A stretch of DNA of 51,553 bases. Source: Willaertia magna. Taxonomy: Eukaryota; Heterolobosea; Eutetramitea; Acrasida; Naegleriidae. This document shows positions 40,050-49,339 of the stretch, piece after piece; position 1 is the first letter of the stretch, and each line of letters begins with the position of its first letter. The stretch covers positions 1 through 51,553 of the forward strand of contig CADWAF010000272.1 of assembly GCA_902984215.1 (NCBI GenBank), given 5' to 3'. The position numbers were made by a program, and so were the translations under genes. The notes under the pieces were generated by a model. That model made no database searches, was not told where the DNA came from, and saw only the letters and a program-made list of their open reading frames with translations.

Positions 40050-40949
40050 ATGATTGTTGATGAAAGTAGCAGAGGTGATTTGGCAATAATAGAAGAAGAA
40101 CAAGAAGAGAAAAGGGATGAAATTAAAACAATTACTGAAAATAATATTTTGCATTATGAATATATTCCACTTTCTCATCAACGAACCAATAAGAATGAAA
40201 AAAGAAAAGTAAGATTTGTTGTACTTTCCGATACACATCTTTGTCAAGATGTATTTTTACAACCACTATCAAATAATAATCGTAAAAGTTTAGATTCTAT
40301 TGATTCCATAAAAAACGAAGATATATTTCTACCTAAAGGTGACTATTTAATTCATACTGGAGATTTCACTAATTGGGGTTTACCTAATGAAATTCATCAA
40401 TTTAATAAATTTCTTGGGAAAATTAAACATTTATTTAAAGCAATTATTGTAATTCCAGGGAATCACGAATTTGTGGCAGATTTAGCTTCTACATTATTAA
40501 CAAATTGTACATACTTTTTAAAGAATGATTTTATACAATTAGAAGATGGAAAAATTACAATATTTGGTTCTAGATTTAAATCTTTTTGGAGTAATTTCTC
40601 ATTCACTGGACATGACAGTGAAGCTCAACAAGATTGGTCAACTCTGGTAAAACCAATAGAAAGTGGGAAATATGGAAAGGTAGATATTTTACTGACACAT
40701 CAACCTCCAGATTTTAAATCAGAGATATCTAAAAGGTTCTTTAGAAGAGGAAGTAGTTCATTACGAGAGGCTGTGCTAAAGGTAAAACCTACAGTTCATG
40801 TGTTTGGACATAATCATGATATATTTGGTGTTAAATATGCTTCTGATTTCTGTAATGATTTAAATACTACCTTTATCAGTGCTTGTACGGTTGATAGTCG
40901 TGAAAATGTTAGAAAAGCTGTTGTATTTGATTATGATATTGAAGAATAA
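40050..40949 (+). CDS. MPPED-type metallophosphoesterase
   Basis: This 299-aa protein carries all metallophosphoesterase motifs: FVVLSDTHL (D-x-H), LIHTGDFTNWGLP (GDFT), IVIPGNHEF (GNHE), ILLTHQPP and VHVFGHNHDIFG (GHxH). Order and spacing match the MPPED1/MPPED2 (239AB) family, including SEVxxFN-like IHQFNKFLGKI. In the mammalian MPPED2 active site one of the last His residues is replaced by Gly; here the His-x-His is intact, so the enzyme should be fully active, presumably on phosphodiesters such as cyclic nucleotides. It is predicted to be cytosolic. The ATG at 40050 follows five A residues. Confidence 0.9.
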   Translation: MIVDESSRGDLAIIEEEQEEKRDEIKTITENNILHYEYIPLSHQRTNKNEKRKVRFVVLSDTHLCQDVFLQPLSNNNRKSLDSIDSIKNEDIFLPKGDYLIHTGDFTNWGLPNEIHQFNKFLGKIKHLFKAIIVIPGNHEFVADLASTLLTNCTYFLKNDFIQLEDGKITIFGSRFKSFWSNFSFTGHDSEAQQDWSTLVKPIESGKYGKVDILLTHQPPDFKSEISKRFFRRGSSSLREAVLKVKPTVHVFGHNHDIFGVKYASDFCNDLNTTFISACTVDSRENVRKAVVFDYDIEE

Positions 40950-41021
40950 CTAATTAGCGTCTAACGCTTCTGTAAAATTTACAACCACTTTGTAGTATCA
41001 AATTTGTAACATAATTTTCAA

Positions 41022-42479
41022 TTATTCAATTATTTTATACTTTCTTTCTTGAGGTCTAACCAATTCTAAGGTTTGGAAAAAGCTAGCAGCTTGCTCCACG
41101 TAATTCCAATAACGTATTGATAAATCTTCTCCATTAACACCAACATTAGGAATTCTAGTTATTCTATTACTACAAGGTGATATTGTTCTTTCATTTGGTT
41201 TTCTGAGGCCAGTAAGAATAGTTCCCAAATATCCTTTATCCCCCTTTACTGATAGGTCAATCCAAACTTGCCACAGCCGCTTAAATATTTTCTTTGGTAT
41301 ACCACTTCCCCACACAGCAAAATAAGGCTCTAAAATTAATTGATACACATCCCTTACTCTGCAGGAATTGTTTGGTAAATCTAAGAGTGATCCCTTAATA
41401 AAATTACAGTTATGATTAATTCCATGTGCATGAGAAGCCACTGCATAATAAGACGTCTCTTCCTGTAATGTCTTAGAATAAATAGATAAGTGATAATTAT
41501 AAAAATCAGGAAGAGGGGCAATATCATCTTCTAAGGTAATAACGTATGGATAGTTATATAAATAATATAACATGTATAAACCATAAATACAATGCTCTGT
41601 TAATTTAGCAGTAGTTTTTGCCAAATATTCTTCTTTATATTCATTTCCTAACAATTGTTTCAAATCATGCTTTAAACTATGAAAATAAACCTTCATTTTG
41701 ACACATTTTACTTTTAATAATTCTTCCACTATCCCAACAAATTTATCCCCATCAATTGTGACGTAGACAACCGTTTTTTCAATATCTTTAACTTTACATA
41801 ATTTTTCCAATACAGTTCTTAAAGGCATTACCCTCCTGTAGACTCTTAACCAAATAGGTAAATGTTTGGTATTGTCTTTGTTATATTCATTTTGTATATT
41901 ACCATTGATAACAAAATGTTTTTCATTCATTTGTAACCTAAATTGATCTAATTTTTCGTCATCAGTCCTCCATCTATTAGTTTTTCTAAAAGTATCAACA
42001 TTATCATAATAAAAAGTATCAAAATCTGTTTCTTTTCCTTGCCTTATACTCTCAACTGAGGGAGAAAAGTTTGGAAAGAATATATCCTTGTCTAATATAG
42101 TTTGAACCTTTATATGCTCACTGGACTCAACTGCTTTTTTCAACTTTAAGCATTCATCATTTTGAATACTTGAGGCTAATTCTTTCGTTATTTCCCTTCC
42201 AAATATACTAAATAAACTATCAGAAGACTGCCCCTCACTACTTATTGTACTTTTGATTGTTTCAGGTTCCTCTGTTGTACTTACATTTTCCTTTGATAAG
42301 GCTAGCCATTTCATTATCAATATTATCCCAACAGCTTGCAAAGCAATAAATAACATAAATATAATTACTAAATTCTTTGCCCTAAAGATTGTAATTTTCT
42401 TTCCATAATTCCCGAATCTATTAACCCATTCTCCAGAACCGAACCTAGGTTGAGTGTATTTATTATTTCTAGATAACAT
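41022..42479 (-). CDS. GT13-like N-acetylglucosaminyltransferase, type II membrane protein
   Basis: From the ATG at 42479 the product is 485 aa with a short basic cytosolic tail, one membrane segment (NLVIIFMLFIALQAVGIILI) and a luminal domain, as in Golgi glycosyltransferases. The nucleotide-sugar/metal site is VITLEDDIAPLPDFYNY; in GnT-I and POMGnT1 the matching EDD motif is also followed by xxPDFxxY. FAVWGSGIPKKIFKRLW and RIPNVGVNGEDLS correspond to the later acceptor-side motifs. A role in N- or O-glycan branching is likely, but the exact enzyme cannot be told. The frame reaches 42518, but that start would overlap the upstream gene; the inner ATG in an A-run is better. Confidence 0.8.
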   Translation of the reverse strand: MLSRNNKYTQPRFGSGEWVNRFGNYGKKITIFRAKNLVIIFMLFIALQAVGIILIMKWLALSKENVSTTEEPETIKSTISSEGQSSDSLFSIFGREITKELASSIQNDECLKLKKAVESSEHIKVQTILDKDIFFPNFSPSVESIRQGKETDFDTFYYDNVDTFRKTNRWRTDDEKLDQFRLQMNEKHFVINGNIQNEYNKDNTKHLPIWLRVYRRVMPLRTVLEKLCKVKDIEKTVVYVTIDGDKFVGIVEELLKVKCVKMKVYFHSLKHDLKQLLGNEYKEEYLAKTTAKLTEHCIYGLYMLYYLYNYPYVITLEDDIAPLPDFYNYHLSIYSKTLQEETSYYAVASHAHGINHNCNFIKGSLLDLPNNSCRVRDVYQLILEPYFAVWGSGIPKKIFKRLWQVWIDLSVKGDKGYLGTILTGLRKPNERTISPCSNRITRIPNVGVNGEDLSIRYWNYVEQAASFFQTLELVRPQERKYKIIE

Positions 42480-42484
42480 TTTTT

Positions 42485-43618
42485 TTATTTTTGTTGTTGT
42501 TGTAATTTCTCTAAACAAGCCTTCATAAGATTAACAAAACTATTTGCAAGGTCATCACTTGGAAATTGAGCAAAACCGTGAAGAGCTTTAGCAGTTCTTA
42601 TAGATTTAACTACAACTGTATGGTCTGATAGTTCAGTAATAGCTTTTGCATAAGCCTCTCCTTCATCTCTCAATAAATCGTATTCAGCTGTTATTACAAA
42701 ACCCATTGGTAATTTTGAATAGATTGCTTTAGATTCTGGATTGGATGGTTCATATGCAGTTAAGATAGAAAGATATGGATTAGCAATAGCCTCATCTAAG
42801 GTCATATCTTTACCTACATAGTAGCGGTACAGTTTCTCAGTTACAGGTCTATCCAAAACAAATCCATAATCACCAAATGCTCTATAAGATTCGTATTTCG
42901 TTGAGTTTGCCTCCAGGAAATGAAGTGCTGGATAGAATAGAGCTTGCACATGAATTTGAGGGATTTGCTCTTTTTGAACTACCTTTTCATCCGTTAATAT
43001 TAATCTTACGAGTGTATGAACTGCAATATTACCACCTGCAGAATCTCCAGAGATAACTAATTGATTTAAATTAGCATTATATTTTTCATCTCTAAAATTC
43101 TTTCCAATCCACGATAAAGCATTAAGTACATCATTAATAGGTGCTGGGAAAAGACTTTCAGGAGCTTTTCTATATCCAATTGACACAACAACAAATCCTC
43201 TTTCTGCAATTTTTCTACAAAATTGATCGTAAACATCTACATGATTTAATACCCACCCTCCACCATGGATATATAACATTACAGGATAACCTCCTTGTTT
43301 TACTTGTTTTGGTTGATAAATTCTTAATAAATAATGATTTTCTGTTGGTTTACTTTCTTTAAGATAAAGTTCGGAAGATAGTGGGTCGTATTGCATTGGC
43401 AAAGTTGTTTTTGTTAATAAAGGTGAATCCATTGTGGTATTTCTTACTTTATATAATTCTTGTCTAAACTTTATAATATCACCAAACCTCACTGACAATT
43501 TAAACACTTGACTTTTATAATATTGTTGGAATGTCAACTCTGGGAATAAAAACATTGGATACAGAGCGTAAGCCAGTAATCCAATAAACAGGCATAACAC
43601 AGCCACTAAATATCTCAT
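42485..43618 (-). CDS. Alpha/beta hydrolase, hormone-sensitive-lipase family
   Basis: This 377-aa protein has an N-terminal signal anchor (MRYLVAVLCLFIGLLAYALY) and an HSL/arylacetamide deacetylase fold: oxyanion motif YIHGGGWVLN, nucleophile elbow VISGDSAGGN, a likely Asp in AEYDLLRDEG and His in ALHGFAQFP. Such enzymes hydrolyse acyl esters or amides, in animals on the ER luminal face. The substrate is unknown. Its stop is 5 nt upstream of the ATG of the following glycosyltransferase gene on the same strand, so both may share a transcript or the next promoter lies inside this gene. Confidence 0.92.
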   Translation of the reverse strand: MRYLVAVLCLFIGLLAYALYPMFLFPELTFQQYYKSQVFKLSVRFGDIIKFRQELYKVRNTTMDSPLLTKTTLPMQYDPLSSELYLKESKPTENHYLLRIYQPKQVKQGGYPVMLYIHGGGWVLNHVDVYDQFCRKIAERGFVVVSIGYRKAPESLFPAPINDVLNALSWIGKNFRDEKYNANLNQLVISGDSAGGNIAVHTLVRLILTDEKVVQKEQIPQIHVQALFYPALHFLEANSTKYESYRAFGDYGFVLDRPVTEKLYRYYVGKDMTLDEAIANPYLSILTAYEPSNPESKAIYSKLPMGFVITAEYDLLRDEGEAYAKAITELSDHTVVVKSIRTAKALHGFAQFPSDDLANSFVNLMKACLEKLQQQQK

Positions 43619-43863
43619 TTTTTTCGCGTTTCTTCCTGTTTTATTGTTCCTTATTTAATTTCCTTATCATTTGACATCAAATACAAAAGAGGCACAAACA
43701 TATTATATGCATCATCATCTTTTTATTTGAGAAGTTTTAAAGTGAAGTAAAGGAAACATTCACTCAGTAACAGGCTCCGCAGTATTGAGGAGATGATTTT
43801 AGTCACTTCACTTTCCTTCATTCTTCCTTCTAACTTAAAATACCCACCACATCATGATTAAAA

Positions 43864-44964
43864 ATGGGACAAAGATGGCTTGGTACTGAAAGACTCCAAG
43901 ATGAAGAAACTGGAAACGCCAACAATACAATTAATAATAACAATCCTACTAATACTAATGAAATCCCAATTGAAAATAATTCCAATGAAAATATTACATT
44001 AATGTTCGGAGGAGATATAATTCAAGAATTAACTTTTGATGAACTTCATTTGGAAGATATAAACTTTTTATTAGAGAATCAAATTAACCCCAACGCTTCA
44101 ACAGTAGCAGACAATAGAAATAATTTTACACCATTTGTGATAAAAGATACTTTAATCATTCGAAATGATCTCAATTTACAAAAACAATCTTTACAATTCA
44201 AACCAATCATTGATGAAGACTATAATCCGAATATTTCTTCTTCTTCTTCATATTACACATCTACTCCTAATAATGAAGAATCAATTAATAATAATACCAC
44301 TGTAAATTCCACTTTTATCTTACAATTTAAATTTGATGTTCGTACTTCGTTTGTTACTTCTTGTGGTATACATATTTATTTCAAAGCGAAGGAATCTAAA
44401 ATCAATAATAACAAAACCTTAATTTATGAAACTGATTTTATACTTCCAGTTGAGCAATTTTCAATAGAAGATAAATGTGACCATAGCAATGATTGCACTA
44501 CAACATTACTTTATGAATCTAGTACAAATAATCCAATAAATTTAAATGAAATATTTAAAGATAAACAAGAAGCAATATATAGTGGAGATATAAATAAGAT
44601 TCCTTTAGTTATAGAATTAAGAAGTGAACATAATACCCAAATTTCATTTTGCTCAATTGAACAAAGAGATCAAAATTATTTTATACAAGTAAATACTCAA
44701 AAAGTGATTGTAAATAATGAAATGTATGAAGTTGCAGAAATCTATGGACAAAATCACCATCAAAATGAAAATGTAAATAGTAATATGCCATCATCAGATG
44801 AAGATTCATTATGTGTAATTTGTATGAGTGAAGAGGCTAATACTTGCTCTATACCTTGTAGGCATATGGCAATGTGTTTTAATTGTGCTAATGCTCTAAA
44901 AGAACAATCAAATAAGTGTCCAATTTGTAGACAAACTATTTCTTCAATAATAAAACTTAATTAA
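43864..44964 (+). CDS. MGRN1-like RING E3 ubiquitin ligase
   Basis: The 366-aa protein starts MGQRWLG, a possible N-myristoylation site. A central domain (FVIKDTLIIRNDLNLQKQSL...FILQFKFDVRTSFVTSCG) matches the MGRN1/RNF157/LOG2 pattern in which a beta-rich domain precedes the RING. The C-terminal C3HC4 RING is CVICMSEEANTCSIPCRHMA, then MCFNCANAL and KCPICRQTISS. Animal MGRN1 ubiquitinates TSG101 and membrane receptors; plant LOG2 acts on amino-acid transport. Here a ubiquitin ligase on endomembrane substrates is likely. The N-terminus is Asn-rich. The start follows AAA at 43864. Confidence 0.87.
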   Translation: MGQRWLGTERLQDEETGNANNTINNNNPTNTNEIPIENNSNENITLMFGGDIIQELTFDELHLEDINFLLENQINPNASTVADNRNNFTPFVIKDTLIIRNDLNLQKQSLQFKPIIDEDYNPNISSSSSYYTSTPNNEESINNNTTVNSTFILQFKFDVRTSFVTSCGIHIYFKAKESKINNNKTLIYETDFILPVEQFSIEDKCDHSNDCTTTLLYESSTNNPINLNEIFKDKQEAIYSGDINKIPLVIELRSEHNTQISFCSIEQRDQNYFIQVNTQKVIVNNEMYEVAEIYGQNHHQNENVNSNMPSSDEDSLCVICMSEEANTCSIPCRHMAMCFNCANALKEQSNKCPICRQTISSIIKLN

Positions 44965-45046
44965 TGCATTGTCTTCTTACTCAATCCTTTCGTGTTGTTG
45001 TTTCTTTTGCATCAAAATTTTTAAGATGAAAATATTATTTAAAAAA

Positions 45047-46228
45047 ATGAGTCTTTCAAAACAAACGAATTGCGCTCTCCACCGCTTCATGAAATTGATA
45101 GGAAAACGTTCTATAAACCAAAAGAAAGGTAGGTATAAAGAATTTATAACAAATTGATCTTAAGAAAGAATAGTGTTTAATTCTATTTTATTTCCACATA
45201 AATATGCATTAAACCAAAGCCGTTCTTTTTCAACAAATATTTTTAATTTACAAGAAGAAACAACTAAAGAAGAAGAAAAGAAAGAAGAAGGAACCGAACA
45301 AAAAACTACTACTGAAAAAAAAACAGGAGCAACAGGTGGAGAAAAAAGAAAAAGAGAAGGAAAGTACTACAAACCAGGCGATCCAGGTCCATTCGTAATT
45401 AATGCCTTCCCTAGAAGAAAAGTTAATTATGAAGGCTATTATGGTACAGCAGTAGTACTCCCAATCATTTCTATTATACTATTAAAATGGTTATATGACC
45501 AATATAAGGAGTTTGGATTTAGTTTTGAAAATATTAAAGCAAGGTTAGAAGGTATCTCAGCACCATTCTTAAATCCAACTGGTATTAAATTATTACCTGA
45601 TCTTCCAGAGGGAGTTCCAGTTAAACCTATTTTAGTTTTAGGTGTTGAAGATGTGTTAATTCATACTTCTTATACACCAAGAGCCGGTTGGAAAACACAA
45701 AAGAGACCAGGTTTTGATCAATTCTTACAAAGTATTTCTAATTTATATGAAGTTGTATTTTTCAGTGATAATTTCATGATGACTATTGATGGTGTTTTAC
45801 AAAAATTAGATCCTAATATGGTAGCTCATAGATTATACAGAGATGCAACATCTTTTGAAGGTGGTAAAAATATTAAGGATTTAACAGTATTGAATAGACC
45901 TTTAGATAAAACACTTATGATTGAAGCAAGAGAAGAAGCTTGTGCTAGACAACCTGAAAATTGTTTACGTATTCCTCCTTGGAAAGGTGACACAAATGAT
46001 AGATTTTTAATTGATGTTATTCCTTATCTTGAATTTTTAGCTGCAAAAGGAAGTAAATTCGATTTAAGAACTGTTTTACAAGAATATGGTAATAGAGAAA
46101 GAAACGGTGTTGACATTATAAAAGAATTTAATCAAAACTTAGATAAGAGACGAAAGGGTCAACAACCAACTAAACCAGGAACCCAACAAGCACCAAGTGG
46201 AGGTTCTAGTTGGTGGAAATTAAGATAA
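45047..46228 (+). CDS. TIM50: TIM50, mitochondrial inner-membrane translocase subunit
   Basis: Exon 1 (45047-45128) encodes a basic presequence (MSLSKQTNCALHRFMKL...); exon 2 begins at 45174, or at 45165 if the AG at 45164 is used (both keep the frame). I prefer 45174, giving a 45-nt intron and 378 aa. After a membrane segment (GTAVVLPIISIILLKWLYDQ) comes the intermembrane-space HAD domain: ILVLGVEDVLIHTSY, KRPGFDQFLQSISNLYEVV, HRLYRDATSF and WKGDTNDRFLIDVIPYL. The catalytic Asp pair of active SCP enzymes is lost (GVEDV), as in other TIM50s. TIM50 passes presequence proteins from TOM to TIM23. The ATG at 45047 follows an A7 run. Confidence 0.92.
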
Positions 46229-46466
46229 ACAAAAATTTGTAAGCTAATTACATAAATTTTCATTTATAATTTAATATTTTAGTTACTTCTTTGTCCAATT
46301 GCCACAGTTGAATTAACAATGGTATTATACTAATTTATAAAGTTATCTTTCCAATTAAAAAGAAATACAATGTTTGTTGTTTGACCAAACAAGTAGCCTT
46401 TCTTATTTACATAATTAAATTTAAAGTTTAAAATGTTTTTAGCAATTGTAAGATACATTGAAAAGA

Positions 46467-47576
46467 ATGAATAATTATATCTCAACTTGGATTAGGGCTT
46501 TTTTGTTAGAAAGCAAGGTAGATGGTAGTCTTCTTTTAAAGGAGTTTATAGAACACGTTTGTGTAATGGTTTTTTATCCAATCATTTGCTTCTTTTCCTT
46601 TGCAGCTTTATTTGCTAAGTTACTTTTACAAATCGTTATGGCCAGAGGAATGATGCATTCTTATAGTAATTATGACAGTGTAATTATTACTGGTGGAAGT
46701 TCAGGATTAGGGGCAGCCTTAGCTAGAAATATTTGTATGGATTGGAAAGCAGGATTTGAAAAGGCAACTAATAAAGAAGAAAGTACTTCTAAAGTTATCA
46801 CTTTGGTTGGAAGAGATGATGAAAGATTAAAGAAAGTAAGGGATGACATTAATTCTGAGGTAATTGGAGCATTTGCATCTAAAATTAAAATTGAAACTAG
46901 AAAGTGTGACATTACTAATCAAAAAGAAATTTCACAAATTATTACTGAACGTAATTATGATTTAGTTATCTCTAATGCAGCAACTGATAGTATTCAATTA
47001 AGAGAAGAAATTAAAGATGAAGAAGATGTAATTTATCAATTATTTAAAGAGAACGTAATGGGAATGTTACATGTAATGCTTAGTTCCATTAAACAAGCAA
47101 GAAAATTAAATACAACAGAAAGTCCAACATTAACAACTCCTCCAAAGAAACTATTAGTTATTTCAAGTGTTGTTGCATATCATGGTAAATCAGGTGGTTC
47201 ATATGGTTGTACTAAAACTGCAATCTTTGAATTAATTAGATATCTTAACTTTGCAATGTCAAGTGCCTGTTTCCTTAAAGACATGCAAGGAAAGTATTGT
47301 AGTCGCTTAAATCAAATGAAAATTCAAGTTGCGTTCCCAAGTGGAATTTATGACACAAAGATGGGTTCAAATATTGAGAATTTAGAAAAGTTACCTGGAA
47401 GTAAAACAGCAATGGAATGTGCAAGATTAATTAAGAATGGTTTAGATATGGATTATGATTTTATTGATATTAATCATCCATTAATGTTTGTTGCTTTCAA
47501 GATACTTAATGCATTGCCAATGAGTGTAGAACAATTTGTTACAAGTATTGTCCAAAAAGGTGTTGTGTATTTATAA
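46467..47576 (+). CDS. Short-chain dehydrogenase/reductase, membrane-attached
   Basis: The 369-aa SDR begins with a hydrophobic region (VFYPIICFFSFAALFAKLLL), then the cofactor-binding motif IITGGSSGLGAALARN, LVGRDDERL, SNAAT in place of NNAG, the active-site strand LLVISSVVAYHGKSG with the catalytic Ser, and SYGCTKTA with Tyr-x3-Lys. Layout and hydrophobic N-terminus resemble ER-bound 3-ketosphinganine reductase or DHRS7-like enzymes; the substrate is not known. The frame is open from a TTG at 46458, and the first ATG is at 46467. The stop codon at 47574-47576 overlaps the last residues of the convergent pseudokinase gene. Confidence 0.9.
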   Translation: MNNYISTWIRAFLLESKVDGSLLLKEFIEHVCVMVFYPIICFFSFAALFAKLLLQIVMARGMMHSYSNYDSVIITGGSSGLGAALARNICMDWKAGFEKATNKEESTSKVITLVGRDDERLKKVRDDINSEVIGAFASKIKIETRKCDITNQKEISQIITERNYDLVISNAATDSIQLREEIKDEEDVIYQLFKENVMGMLHVMLSSIKQARKLNTTESPTLTTPPKKLLVISSVVAYHGKSGGSYGCTKTAIFELIRYLNFAMSSACFLKDMQGKYCSRLNQMKIQVAFPSGIYDTKMGSNIENLEKLPGSKTAMECARLIKNGLDMDYDFIDINHPLMFVAFKILNALPMSVEQFVTSIVQKGVVYL

Positions 47577-49178
47577 TTTGTGATGTGTTAATGACGATTT
47601 AGACTTTATCATGCGCTCAATAAATAATTTCATTCCATTTGGAATAACCATTTGTTGATGTTGTAAATTATTTACAACAACAGGATTAAAATAAATTGAT
47701 TCTTCTTTCAATAAATAATCTAAAGTAACCACTTGACTAGCTTCATTAGAAGTAACTGGAAAGATTTCTTGTAAAATTCTTTGAAAAGAAACGTTTGAAA
47801 CTAAACTTAAATTCAATTCACTCTTTGTTTTAACTGGCAACCCTGTACACATTTCATACAAAACAAAACCTAAACTTTCAACAGAATTCTTACTTGGTGT
47901 TGGTTTTGTATTTGGTAAAATAAATTCATCTTCAATGTCTATTAATTTACAAGTGAATGATGTAGCGTTGGTTTCTTCATTATAAACTTCATAGAGTAAA
48001 ATATTATTTGAACTTAAATGAGTAAATTCCATTCCAATTAATTGTAAAGTTTTTAAAGAACAAATAATTTGTCCAATTAGTTGACTAATAATATCACTAT
48101 CAAGAGAAATAATTTGAGAACTTATGACTTGTTGATTTTTTCTTAAATTTTCAATTAAATCCTTTAACAATATTCCATTATCACACTTCCATTTCCTTAA
48201 TAAATAACAATGCTTATTTACAATTGAATAATCGACGTGCGTTACCTTTGAAATAAACGGACTTAATTTCCCAATATTTAACATGAGTTGACAAAAGTGT
48301 GCTTCGTCTTCTTGTGTTTGAATTAAATGTGTTTTTTCTTCTTTACAATCCGTAAACACAACCAATCCATATTTTAATTTTTCTTTTTTCTCTTTTATTC
48401 TTTCTGTATTAATTAAGTTTGAATTCTTACAATAAATATACTTTTTAATTTTTGTATTCTTTGGAAATTTAAAATTATTTTTTAAATTCTTTTGTAATAA
48501 CTTTAATTCTTCAGATTGTAAAGGTTCATAATCAGTTGACCTTAAAAACAAGGTCGCTTGGAATAGTAATTCTTTTCCGACATGAAATGTATCTTCTTCA
48601 TCATCATTTACTTGTCTTTTCTTTCTTCCCGTAAATTTCTGTTTAAAAAAAGAAAAGAAAGAAGAATGTTTTTCTTCTTCTTTAATACTAACAATAGGTT
48701 TTCTTTCATTATTATAATCTAAATTGAAAGTAGAGTATATTTCTGGTATGAAGGTTTTAGAGTAGAGAGGAAGGCTTTCTTCTTCAAAATCTTCACTAGT
48801 TGAGTTTGTTGTTGTTGATGCATTAATCATTACTTCATCATCTTCAGTGTTTTGAAATAAACTTAAAATCCATTTAGGTCTTTTTCTCTTTTTACTTTTT
48901 ATATTTAAGCTTGTTGCTGTACTTTCGTTATTTCTTCTTCTTCTTCTAACAATATATCTAAATATTAATATACCAACACATGAAAGAAGGACAATAGCGA
49001 TAATTACTAAGGAAACAATGAATGCCGGTCTGAATATGAAACTGTTATTGTTGCTATTCTCTTTCGAATGATGTTCGCTTGTATCCTTGTAAAGCAATTC
49101 TGTGGCAGTTAGAGCGTTGAAAATCCATTCTCTACTTTGTTTAAGACTAACACTTATACTTTTAATTAGTTCTTCCAT
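47571..49178 (-). CDS. PXK/Slob-like pseudokinase with a membrane anchor
   Basis: This 535-aa protein has a single membrane segment (FIVSLVIIAIVLLSCVGILI) near residue 60, followed by a stop-transfer Arg cluster (RRRRR). A kinase-like domain fills the C-terminal half: the catalytic loop reads EFTHLSSNNILL, where HRD is replaced by THL, and the DFG position reads LIDIEDEF. PXK and Drosophila Slob have the same pattern (HLHxSNV and DLENSLLG), so this is a PXK-type pseudokinase, likely inactive or weakly active and scaffolding membrane traffic. No PX domain is seen. The last residues and stop overlap the SDR coding end by 6 nt. Confidence 0.82.
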   Translation of the reverse strand: MEELIKSISVSLKQSREWIFNALTATELLYKDTSEHHSKENSNNNSFIFRPAFIVSLVIIAIVLLSCVGILIFRYIVRRRRRNNESTATSLNIKSKKRKRPKWILSLFQNTEDDEVMINASTTTNSTSEDFEEESLPLYSKTFIPEIYSTFNLDYNNERKPIVSIKEEEKHSSFFSFFKQKFTGRKKRQVNDDEEDTFHVGKELLFQATLFLRSTDYEPLQSEELKLLQKNLKNNFKFPKNTKIKKYIYCKNSNLINTERIKEKKEKLKYGLVVFTDCKEEKTHLIQTQEDEAHFCQLMLNIGKLSPFISKVTHVDYSIVNKHCYLLRKWKCDNGILLKDLIENLRKNQQVISSQIISLDSDIISQLIGQIICSLKTLQLIGMEFTHLSSNNILLYEVYNEETNATSFTCKLIDIEDEFILPNTKPTPSKNSVESLGFVLYEMCTGLPVKTKSELNLSLVSNVSFQRILQEIFPVTSNEASQVVTLDYLLKEESIYFNPVVVNNLQHQQMVIPNGMKLFIERMIKSKSSLTHHKL

Positions 49179-49339
49179 CTTGCTCCTTCATTAATAGTTT
49201 TTTTAAATTATTGTTTTGAATTGATTTAGGTCAACTAGGTTTAAAAGAAATTTCTTTTTATTTTTTGGAAAGAAGCTAAATAAATCAAAAAGTCACGTGC
49301 CAATCCAAATTGAAATCGTTTCCTTAAAGAAATTTTTCA

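Noticed and set aside
45165..45173. Alternative AG acceptor giving three more residues in TIM50
   Set aside because: Both acceptors keep frame; the 45-nt intron fits local intron lengths better than the 36-nt one, so the shorter protein was kept.
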